Source: an uncultured Collinsella sp. (lineage in GTDB: Bacteria > Actinomycetota > Coriobacteriia > Coriobacteriales > Coriobacteriaceae). From it: a stretch of 11,678 nucleotides of DNA. The notes under the pieces were generated by a model. It did not search any database. It worked only from the letters and a program-made list of their open reading frames with translations, and was not told the DNA's origin. The stretch is from positions 1-11,678 of the forward strand of contig USFU01000039.1 of the NCBI GenBank assembly GCA_900554135.1. The letters run 5' to 3'. This document shows, piece after piece, positions 1 through 5,770 of this stretch. The translations under genes were made by a program, and so were the position numbers. Position 1 is the first letter of the stretch. Each line of letters opens with the position of its first letter.

Positions 1-150
1 ACCGGCTGCCGTTTCCACACGCGCTGCCCGATCGCGCAGGGCATCTGCTCCGAGAAGCTGCCTGAGTTTAAGGAAGTCGCTCCGGGCCACTGCTGCGCCT
101 GCCACTTCGCGGAGCCGTTCCCGATCAAGGAATCGCACATCGACCTGTAG
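1..150 (+). CDS. Opp/Dpp-type ABC transporter ATP-binding protein, C-terminal end (partial)
   Basis: Only the last 49 codons are present, read in frame from base 1 to a TAG at 148-150. The residues [15 protein letters not shown], followed by [10 protein letters not shown] and a closing Cys-His pair, match the cysteine-rich C-terminal extension (oligo_HPY region) of peptide-importer ATPases such as OppD, OppF and DppD/F. In that family this extension follows the nucleotide-binding domain and contributes to a 4Fe-4S or metal site in some members. The protein would work on the cytoplasmic face of a peptide or nickel-type importer and power uptake by ATP hydrolysis. The Walker and signature motifs lie outside the window, so the OppD versus OppF choice and the substrate cannot be read. 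As the last gene before a non-coding stretch it is probably the end of its operon. Confidence 0.85.
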   Translation, partial: TGCRFHTRCPIAQGICSEKLPEFKEVAPGHCCACHFAEPFPIKESHIDL

Positions 151-162
151 TCGGTTGTTTTC

Positions 163-189
163 GTCCGGGCCCGTGTTGGACTTAGTTTT
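163..189 (+). terminator. weak terminator-like hairpin after the ABC transporter gene
   Basis: GTCC at 163-166 can pair with GGAC at 178-181, and TTAGTTTT follows at 182-189. The stem is only 4 bp, although the loop contains a CGGGCCCG self-complement. This is a marginal candidate for terminating the transporter operon; the larger hairpin at 214-252 may do this job instead. Confidence 0.25.
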
Positions 190-213
190 CAGAACGTCCT
201 CGACCATGGAAAC

Positions 214-252
214 CCCCTTATCCTGCTCCTTCGGAGCATCGGATAAGCGGGG
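214..252 (+). terminator. long GC-rich hairpin with UUC/UUCG loop, terminator or attenuator
   Basis: CCCC (214-217) and TTATCC (218-223) pair with GGATAA (241-246) and GGGG (249-252). TGCTCC (224-229) pairs with GGAGCA (233-238) around TTC, or TGCTC with GAGCA around a UUCG-type loop. Small bulges lie at 239-240 and 247-248. That is about 16 bp of stem. No run of T follows on either strand, so it is not a classical intrinsic terminator. It could be a transcript-end stabiliser, an attenuator or a Rho-assisted stop for the upstream operon. Confidence 0.45.
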
Positions 253-331
253 CTCGCGCTGCGGAATGTTTACAAAACTAAAGGTCAGAGCCCCCTAAGT
301 TAACGTTGTTCGAAACGCTGGTCGGCCGATT

Positions 332-346
332 CCGGCGGGCCGCCGG
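332..346. other. short GC-rich hairpin upstream of the DUF1593 gene
   Basis: CCGGCG (332-337) pairs with CGCCGG (341-346) around GGC. It lies 79 bases before the ATG of the next gene, in the presumed promoter/leader region. No convincing -35/-10 pair could be placed nearby. It may be incidental given the local GC content. Confidence 0.25.
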
Positions 347-424
347 GTCGCGGGCGATGGGGGCGTGGGTCCCGTCTTGCCTTGCGCGTAACTGGCTGAA
401 TTGATTTTGATTGGAGCTGTTCCT

Positions 425-1936
425 ATGTCCCAGAAGTTGACTCGGGTGATTGTTACCACTGATATGGAAGTCGATGATATGAACTCGCTTGTTCATTTGG
501 CTCTGTATCTCAACTTGCTTGATGTTCAGGCTGTGGTGTATACGGCTTCGCAGTATCACTTTCTTGGGGATGGGGTTCATACGCTCGGCGAGGTGAATTC
601 GCATTGGCGGACCAAAGGGCGGCGCTCTTATGAGTGGGCTGTTGTGCCTCATGAGCCCGATCCGCTGGCCGGCGAGCTTCGTGAATATCGACCGTTTCCC
701 GAGCATTGGATTGAGAGTCTCTGGAGTAATGAATATGCCCAGGCTTGGCCGCAGTTGCAGGCAAATGCGGACGCCGCCGGTGAACCGCCGTTTCCCACGC
801 CTGCCCAGATGATCGAGCGTACGTTTGTGGGAAATGTTGCCTTTGAGGGTGATGTGACTGAGGAAACTGAGGGGTCTCGCGTAATTGCGCAGGCGATTCT
901 GGATGATGATCCGCGTACGTTATGGTTGCTCAGCTGGGGTGGTATGAATACGATCGTTCGCGCCCTCATGAGTATTGCCGAGCGCTATCGCGCCACGCCC
1001 GAGTGGCCCGCCGTGCAGCAGCAGGTCTATCAGAAGGTGCGCGTGATGGGCGTTGCCGATGGCGTGGGACAGGACAACTCGTGGCTCGACCATGGGCGCG
1101 AGCTCTTTCCCGAGCTCATCTTTTGGCGTACGCCCTATATGTATGGCAACTATTTCGACGCCAAAACAGCTCAGCCCGATACGCTGCCGCTGTTTAAGGC
1201 TCCCTGGCCCGAGCAGAATCTCACGCAGGGCAACGGCCCCCTCATGGCACGCTATATGCTCTATGGCGATGGTAAGGTCTACGAAAACGAGCCTGAGCGC
1301 TTTCAGTTTGGCAAGCATGCCCGTCTGGATTGGGGCCTGGAAGGCATGCCCGCGATGCAGTTTGAGCGCGGCGATTTTATGGCCGAAGGCGACAGCATGA
1401 CCTATATTCCGCTGCTGCCGTTTGGCCTGCGCGGTATCGACGACCGCGGCTTCGATACGCTGCTGGGACGCATGTTTTTTGATGGGCATCCCGATGCGAA
1501 CGCGCCCGCCGGTTTTGCCTCCATCAGCACGCCCGCAGACGACAATCTCAATCCCTACCTGCGTGCCTATCAGGAAGACTTTGCCGCCCGCGCGCAATGG
1601 TGTGCCCATTATCCGGCCATCTGCTCGCATCCGGCACATGTTGTCGAGGCCACGGCCGACCGCAGCGCCACAGCCGGCGAGCGCGTCGACCTTACAGCGA
1701 CCATCGTCGACCCCGACGGCAAGGGCTTCGATGTACATTGGGATGTCGCCGTGGACCCGTCGAGCTATGCAGGCGCCCAGGATCTGTCGCTGTGGCAAGA
1801 ATGCACGGTAGACACCGCTTTCATCGTGCCCGCCGACGCGCGACCCGGCGACCGCCTTGTGCTCACCCTCACCGTCCAGACGCGCGCCGAGCGCCCCTGC
1901 ACCCGCTACGCCCAAATCGCCGTAACCGTGGCATAG
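425..1936 (+). CDS. Nucleoside hydrolase-like protein, DUF1593/Sde182 type
   Basis: The ATG at 425 is preceded by GGAG at 413-416 with 8-base spacing, which favours it over an in-frame TTG at 401; the product is 503 residues. Residues 7-18 read RVIVTTDMEVDD, an Asp-rich N-terminal loop (Asp13, Asp17, Asp18) like the metal-binding DTDxxxDD motif of inosine/uridine nucleoside hydrolases. WGGMNT (171-176) and EGDSMTYIPLLPFGLRG (from residue 321) fit the DUF1593 branch. Residues from about 406 to the end form a beta-rich Ig-like domain (TAGERVDLTATIVDPDGKGF), as in the C-terminal part of Sde182-type proteins, which are often called cellulose-binding. The fold suggests hydrolysis of an N- or O-glycosidic bond, but the substrate is unknown. 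Unlike many relatives it shows no signal peptide, so it is probably cytosolic. Its first ~180 codons favour T-ending codons, the rest C/G-ending ones. Confidence 0.85.
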   Translation: MSQKLTRVIVTTDMEVDDMNSLVHLALYLNLLDVQAVVYTASQYHFLGDGVHTLGEVNSHWRTKGRRSYEWAVVPHEPDPLAGELREYRPFPEHWIESLWSNEYAQAWPQLQANADAAGEPPFPTPAQMIERTFVGNVAFEGDVTEETEGSRVIAQAILDDDPRTLWLLSWGGMNTIVRALMSIAERYRATPEWPAVQQQVYQKVRVMGVADGVGQDNSWLDHGRELFPELIFWRTPYMYGNYFDAKTAQPDTLPLFKAPWPEQNLTQGNGPLMARYMLYGDGKVYENEPERFQFGKHARLDWGLEGMPAMQFERGDFMAEGDSMTYIPLLPFGLRGIDDRGFDTLLGRMFFDGHPDANAPAGFASISTPADDNLNPYLRAYQEDFAARAQWCAHYPAICSHPAHVVEATADRSATAGERVDLTATIVDPDGKGFDVHWDVAVDPSSYAGAQDLSLWQECTVDTAFIVPADARPGDRLVLTLTVQTRAERPCTRYAQIAVTVA

Positions 1937-1980
1937 CAAGGGCGGCGCCCACATTCGGCAGCCGCCGCATTCGACAAAGA

Positions 1981-2019
1981 GTGTCCCCAGGCGTCAAACG
2001 AGCGGGGATTTTTGGACAC
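1981..2019. repeat. imperfect inverted repeat, GTGTCC ... GGACAC
   Basis: GTGTCC at 1981-1986 is complementary to GGACAC at 2014-2019, and a nested CCCC (1985-1988) can pair alternatively with GGGG (2004-2007). The same GGGGAC/GTCCCC theme recurs in the 27-bp arm hairpin downstream, which suggests members of one repeat family. Confidence 0.4.
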
Positions 2020-2028
2020 CCAAATGAC

Positions 2029-2092
2029 GAGAGTGGATAATCTCCCACTTTGAGCCTGCACACAGGCCAAAAACGGGAGATTATCCACTCTC
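2029..2092. repeat. 18-bp perfect inverted repeat with nested inner stem
   Basis: The left arm GAGAGTGGATAATCTCCC (2029-2046) is the exact reverse complement of 2075-2092. The 28-base interior folds further: TTTG (2049-2052) pairs with CAAA (2068-2071) and GCCTG (2054-2058) with CAGGC (2063-2067), closing on a CACA loop. The whole 64 bases could thus form one nearly continuous hairpin. There is no T-tract on either side, so it is not an intrinsic terminator. A MITE, REP-type element or structured RNA are all possible. Confidence 0.85.
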
Positions 2093-2118
2093 ATTCTGCG
2101 GGCACTCATTTAAGGAGC

Positions 2119-2178
2119 ACTCATTGGGGACGTACTTAAATGAGTAGTTTCACTCATTTAAGTACGTCCCCAATGAGT
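2119..2178. repeat. 27-bp perfect inverted repeat with 6-base loop
   Basis: The arm at 2119-2145, which begins ACTCATTGGGGACGTAC and ends TTAAATGAGT, is the perfect reverse complement of 2152-2178, with AGTTTC (2146-2151) between them. The arm ends are themselves inversely related (ACTCATT ... AATGAGT), so each arm is partly palindromic. A further copy of ACTCATTTAAG sits at 2104-2114. Such long perfect symmetry implies recent origin or active maintenance, as in REP/MITE-like elements. Confidence 0.9.
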
Positions 2179-2315
2179 AGCAAGTTATTTGGGGATGAAA
2201 AATGGGCCATGTGTCCCAGTTGTGGAGACCTCTTGAGCCGTCTGGGTATCGTGAAAGATCGCGCGCTCCCCCATCATCAAAAGTGACACACGCTACCAGT
2301 TGATGGGAGGCAGCC

Positions 2316-3053
2316 ATGGGCTTCTTTGACAAGATGTTCGAGAAGAAAGAGTGCGCGATTTGCGGTACCGAGCTGGGACTTCTCGGCAAGACTAAGATCA
2401 ACGAAGGCTACCTGTGCAAAGAGTGCGTCGGCAAGCTCTCCCCCTTCTTTGGCGGCTATCGCTCCAGCACCGCGGACGATATCCGTGAGCAGCTCGCCTA
2501 CCGCGAGGCCAACGCCGAGCGCCTGGCCTCGTTCAACCCCACGCGCACGCTCTCTGCCGGGCGCACCAACATCATGCTCGACGAAGACGCGGGCCTGCTG
2601 ATCATTACCTCGCAGAGCCGCTGGCGCGACGCCAACCCCGACATCATCGAGTTCTCGCAGGTACTCGGCTGCGATATGGATATCGACGAGCATCGCACCG
2701 AGATTTACCGCGAGACCAAGGACGGCGAGCGCGAGAGCTACAATCCGCCGCGCTACGACCTGGATTACGACTTTAATCTGACCATCCACGTCAACACGCC
2801 GTACTTTACCGAGATCAACCTGCGCGTGAACGACTCCACCATCGATCAGCGCGGTTCCATCGAATACCGCGAGGCCAAGCGCCAGGCAACCGAGGTCCGC
2901 GACGCGCTGGTGCAGCTGCGCCAGGAGACGCGCGACAGCGTCGTGGCCGCCAAGGCCCCCAAGACCGCGGTCACCTGCCCCTTCTGCGGTGCAACCACCA
3001 TTCCCGATGCCAGTGGGCGCTGCGAATACTGTGGTGGCGCCATCGGCGCATAG
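2316..3053 (+). CDS. DUF4428-like protein with N- and C-terminal zinc ribbons
   Basis: The ATG at 2316 has a GGGAGG ribosome-binding site at 2305-2310; the product is 245 residues. An N-terminal Cys4 site (Cys13, Cys16, Cys34, Cys37, in CAIC and CKEC) resembles the DUF4428 zinc-finger domain. The middle (about 60-215) is soluble, mixed alpha/beta and rich in charge, ending in a helical, Arg/Glu-rich stretch at 183-213. A second Cys4 ribbon closes the protein (CPFC at 221-224, CEYC at 236-239). No signal peptide or membrane segment is visible, so it is probably cytosolic. The stop is 24 bases before the next start, and that gene and the SPFH gene also carry zinc ribbons, so the three probably form one operon and one complex. 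The biochemical activity of DUF4428 proteins is unknown. Metal binding is inferred from the cysteine pattern. Confidence 0.85.
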   Translation: MGFFDKMFEKKECAICGTELGLLGKTKINEGYLCKECVGKLSPFFGGYRSSTADDIREQLAYREANAERLASFNPTRTLSAGRTNIMLDEDAGLLIITSQSRWRDANPDIIEFSQVLGCDMDIDEHRTEIYRETKDGERESYNPPRYDLDYDFNLTIHVNTPYFTEINLRVNDSTIDQRGSIEYREAKRQATEVRDALVQLRQETRDSVVAAKAPKTAVTCPFCGATTIPDASGRCEYCGGAIGA

Positions 3054-3077
3054 CCTCCGGCACGGAAAGGACCGATC

Positions 3078-4400
3078 ATGGCCTTCGAGAGCGTTAACTA
3101 TCAGTGCCCCGCGTGTGGCGGCCCGCTGCATTTTGCCAGCGCCGAGCAAAAGCTCGTCTGCGACTACTGCGACTCACGCTTTGAAGTCGAAGAAGTCGAG
3201 GCCCTCTATCGCGAGCGCCAGGACAAGGCAGATGCCAAAGCCGATGCGGCAGCCGCAGCTCCCAAGCCTGCTATCGACGATGCCGTGCAGGAGCTGGCCC
3301 AAAACGCCGGTTACATCTGCTCGTCGTGCGGCGCCGAGCTGGTCTCGGACGGCACCGTCGCCGTCACCACCTGTCCGTACTGCGGCAACCCCGCCGTGGC
3401 ACCCGGCCAGCTCTCGGGCGACTTCTCACCAGACCTGGTGATCCCATTTAAGCTCGGGCGCGATGACGTTATGGCCGCACTCAAGGAGCACTATAAGGGC
3501 AAGATCCTACTGCCCAAGAGCTTTGTCACCGGCAACCATATCGACGAAGTCCAAGGCGTTTACGTGCCGTTTTGGCTTTACGGCGCCCGCGTGGACGGCG
3601 AGGTGTGCTTTGATGCGACCAACGAGACCGTAACCGAGGAATCCGACCGCACCGTCACGACCACCGACCACTACGATGCCTACCGCAAGGGCAATATCTC
3701 GTTTGAGCGCGTGCCCGTCGACGGATCGTCCAAGATGCCCGACGGCCATATGGACGCCATCGAGCCGTTTGACTACGATGCGCTGCGCCCGTTCTCGGTT
3801 GCCTATATGCCCGGCTACATCGCCAACCGCTACGACGAGGACTGCGAGACCTGCAAGGCGCGCGCCGAGCGCCGCATGGAGGAGAGCACGATCTCGGCCC
3901 TGCGCGAGACCGTCGTCGACGAATATGACGACGCCACGGTCGAAAGCAAGCAGCTCGACTACACCTGGGAAGACAGCGACTACGCCCTGTTCCCCGTGTG
4001 GATGCTTTCCACCTCGTGGAACGGCAAGAGTTATCTGTTTGCCATGAACGGCCAGACCGGTCGCATGGTCGGCGAGCTCCCCTGCTCCAAGCCCAAGCTC
4101 GCCATCGCCTCGGTGCTGTTCTTTGTGATCGGGTTTGTCCTCTCCCAGATTCTCTTTATGGGTGGGAATGCCTTCGATCCGGACTACCTCACCTTTGATG
4201 TCGAGGGCATCCTCATCAGCATCGTCGCGCCGTTGATCATCGTGGTCATCGCAGATGTGCTGCTGGTGGGTCAGCTCAAGACGGCCAACGAGGCCACCCA
4301 CGCCGATTGCTACTGCGGCGAGCTCGACCTGACCGAGAAGCACGACACCTTCAGCCACACCGAGACCACCGTCGTCATGAAGGACAACAAGGACGATTAG
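3078..4400 (+). CDS. YdjG-like membrane protein with two N-terminal zinc ribbons
   Basis: The ATG at 3078 follows GGAAAGGA at 3064-3071; the product is 440 residues. Two Cys4 ribbons are visible: Cys10, Cys13, Cys28, Cys31 and Cys81, Cys84, Cys99, Cys102, joined by an Ala/Lys-rich charged linker (about 40-70). A large soluble domain follows, with the stretch FPVWMLSTSWNGKSYLFAMN (from residue 305) and then GQTGRMVGELP, a hallmark of the YdjG/TFIIB-type zinc-ribbon family. Two hydrophobic helices lie at about 341-362 and 377-400, before an acidic tail. Both ends are likely cytoplasmic. In B. subtilis, YdjG works with YdjH, YdjI and PspA at the membrane in response to cell-envelope stress. A similar scaffold role is inferred here from the SPFH gene downstream. 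Database names such as primosomal protein N' or TFIIB-like reflect only the zinc ribbon. Confidence 0.85.
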   Translation: MAFESVNYQCPACGGPLHFASAEQKLVCDYCDSRFEVEEVEALYRERQDKADAKADAAAAAPKPAIDDAVQELAQNAGYICSSCGAELVSDGTVAVTTCPYCGNPAVAPGQLSGDFSPDLVIPFKLGRDDVMAALKEHYKGKILLPKSFVTGNHIDEVQGVYVPFWLYGARVDGEVCFDATNETVTEESDRTVTTTDHYDAYRKGNISFERVPVDGSSKMPDGHMDAIEPFDYDALRPFSVAYMPGYIANRYDEDCETCKARAERRMEESTISALRETVVDEYDDATVESKQLDYTWEDSDYALFPVWMLSTSWNGKSYLFAMNGQTGRMVGELPCSKPKLAIASVLFFVIGFVLSQILFMGGNAFDPDYLTFDVEGILISIVAPLIIVVIADVLLVGQLKTANEATHADCYCGELDLTEKHDTFSHTETTVVMKDNKDD

Positions 4401-4448
4401 CCATTCTGACCAATACCACCCGGCCTTTGACGAGAAAGGAAGATCACC

Positions 4449-5690
4449 ATGGGACTCTTGAGAGCTGGATTGGGAGCTGCCGGCGGCGTCATGGCCGACC
4501 AGTGGAAAGAATTTATCTATTGCGAATCGATGCCCGCTGACGTCTTAGCCTGCAAGGGCAGCAAGCGCACCGGCGGTCGCAGCTCCAACACGCGCGGCGA
4601 GGACAACGTTATCTCCAACGGCTCGATCATCGCCGTCAACGACGGCCAGGGCATGCTCGTGGTGCAAAACGGCAAGATCATCGAGGTCGCGCTGGAGCCT
4701 GGCGAGTTCGTCTTCGACACCGGCAGCGAGCCGAGCGTCTTCAGCGGCAACCTGGGCGATTCCATCAAGGAAACCTTCGCCAATATCGGCAGCCGCTTTA
4801 CCTTTGGCGGCGACGCGGGCAAAGACCAGCGCGTCTACTTCATCAACACCAAGGAGATCATCGGCAACAAGTACGGCACCGCCTCGCCTGTGCCCTTCCG
4901 CGTGGTCGATAACAACATTGGCCTGGACGTCGACATCTCCGTTCGCTGCAACGGCGAATATTCGTACCGCATCACCAACCCGCTGCTGTTCTACACCAAC
5001 GTGTGCGGCAACGTGACCGATAGCTACACGCGCGACAAGATCGACAGCCAGCTTAAGTCCGAGTTGCTCACCGCCCTGCAGCCCGCCTTTGCCAAGATCT
5101 CGGAGATGGGCATCCGCTACAGCGCCATTCCCGGTCACACCACCGAGCTCGCTCGCGCGCTCAACGAGGTCCTCTCTGCCGACTGGCGTGACCTGCGCGG
5201 CGTCGAGATCGTGAGCTTTGGCGTCAACTCCATCGCCGCCTCGCAAGAAGACGAGCAGATGATCAAGGACCTGCAGAAGGCCGCGGTTATGCGCGATCCC
5301 ACCATGGCAGCCGCCAACATCGCCAGTGCCCAGAGCGACGCAATGCGCGCAGCAGCGGCCAACCCCAACGGCGCGATGGCAGGCTTTATGGGCATGGGCA
5401 TGGCAGGTGGCATGGGCGGCATGAATGCCAGCCAGCTGTTCGCCGCCGGCCAGGCACAGCAGCAGGCCGCCCCGCAACCGGCACCTGCCCCCGCCCCCGC
5501 ACCGGCTCCTGCCGCTGCCCCCGCGGCCGGCACGTGGACCTGCAGCTGCGGTGCCACCAACACCGGCAAGTTCTGCCCCGAGTGCGGCAGTCCCGCGCCC
5601 GCTCCGACACCGGCCAAGTGGTTCTGCCCCAACTGCGGTAGCGAAAACGGCGGCAAGTTCTGCAGCAACTGCGGAACGCCTAGGCCCTAG
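4449..5690 (+). CDS. SPFH-domain protein with C-terminal double zinc ribbon, YdjI-like
   Basis: The ATG at 4449 follows GAAAGGA at about 4434-4440; the product is 413 residues. An N-terminal Gly/Ala-rich stretch (1-16) and a Trp-Lys-Glu-Phe segment lead into an SPFH/band-7-like domain at about 50-270, including GQGMLVVQNGKI and FRVVDNNIGLDVDISVRCNG. A Gly/Met-rich stretch follows (about 312-326), then a Pro-Ala repeat linker (about 341-360), then two Cys4 ribbons: Cys365, Cys367, Cys376, Cys379 and Cys393, Cys396, Cys405, Cys408. SPFH proteins oligomerise on membranes; the YdjI branch is often misnamed virion core protein. The linker-plus-ribbon tail is a flexible arm that could dock to the zinc-ribbon partners encoded upstream. 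The gap to the preceding gene is 48 bases, consistent with one operon. Confidence 0.9.
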   Translation: MGLLRAGLGAAGGVMADQWKEFIYCESMPADVLACKGSKRTGGRSSNTRGEDNVISNGSIIAVNDGQGMLVVQNGKIIEVALEPGEFVFDTGSEPSVFSGNLGDSIKETFANIGSRFTFGGDAGKDQRVYFINTKEIIGNKYGTASPVPFRVVDNNIGLDVDISVRCNGEYSYRITNPLLFYTNVCGNVTDSYTRDKIDSQLKSELLTALQPAFAKISEMGIRYSAIPGHTTELARALNEVLSADWRDLRGVEIVSFGVNSIAASQEDEQMIKDLQKAAVMRDPTMAAANIASAQSDAMRAAAANPNGAMAGFMGMGMAGGMGGMNASQLFAAGQAQQQAAPQPAPAPAPAPAPAAAPAAGTWTCSCGATNTGKFCPECGSPAPAPTPAKWFCPNCGSENGGKFCSNCGTPRP

Positions 5691-5709
5691 CCCCTTTATC
5701 TGGTAATTG

Positions 5710-5731
5710 GCGGGGGATCCGCCACCCCCGC
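5710..5731 (+). terminator. hairpin between the SPFH and lipoprotein genes
   Basis: GCGGGGG (5710-5716) pairs with CCCCCGC (5725-5731) around an 8-base loop. An alternative fold pairs GGCGG (5709-5713) with CCGCC (5719-5723), and the two are mutually exclusive. The following ATTTGCTTCT is only weakly T-rich, so termination would be partial. It may trim expression of the lipoprotein gene relative to the cassette. Confidence 0.4.
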
Positions 5732-5770
5732 ATTTGCTTCTATGGGTTTCGTTCGATTAAGGAGGACACC

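Larger units (their letters stand above)
1937..2315. other. 379-base non-coding region packed with inverted repeats
   Basis: No convincing gene lies here: the short open frames run through palindromes and lack good ribosome-binding sites. Going rightwards it contains a GTGTCC/GGACAC imperfect repeat (1981-2019), an 18-bp arm hairpin (2029-2092), a stray ACTCATTTAAG copy (2104-2114), a perfect 27-bp arm hairpin (2119-2178) and a GGGCCATGTGTCCCA near-palindrome (2204-2218). About 100 bases before the next gene (2219-2304) look unstructured and presumably hold its promoter, but no clear -35/-10 pair is visible. Confidence 0.7.

Noticed and set aside
920..1954. 344-codon open frame on the minus strand across the DUF1593 gene
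   Set aside because: It is antisense to a gene with clear family motifs. Its translation is rich in Gly, Ala, Val and His, as expected from the reverse of GC-biased codons, and shows no domain.
2029..2092. The 18-bp arm hairpin as an intrinsic terminator of the DUF1593 gene
   Set aside because: No T-run follows the stem on either strand.
1869..2109. Small minus-strand open frames of 64-67 codons in the repeat region
   Set aside because: They overlap the DUF1593 3' end and the palindromes, lack ribosome-binding sites and resemble no protein family.
2029..2178. The palindromes read as a CRISPR array
   Set aside because: There are only two different hairpins and no regularly spaced identical direct repeats with unique spacers; no cas gene is present.
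2277..3149. 290-codon minus-strand frame opposite the DUF4428-like gene
   Set aside because: It crosses two real plus-strand starts and their ribosome-binding sites and shows no family features.
3078..4400. Primosomal protein N' (PriA) or archaeal TFIIB identity for the zinc-ribbon membrane protein
   Set aside because: Only the Cys4 ribbons match those names; there is no helicase or cyclin-fold domain, and two membrane helices are present.
4545..5477. 310-codon minus-strand frame opposite the SPFH gene
   Set aside because: A Gly/Ala/Val/Asp-rich shadow of the SPFH coding sequence with no recognisable motif.
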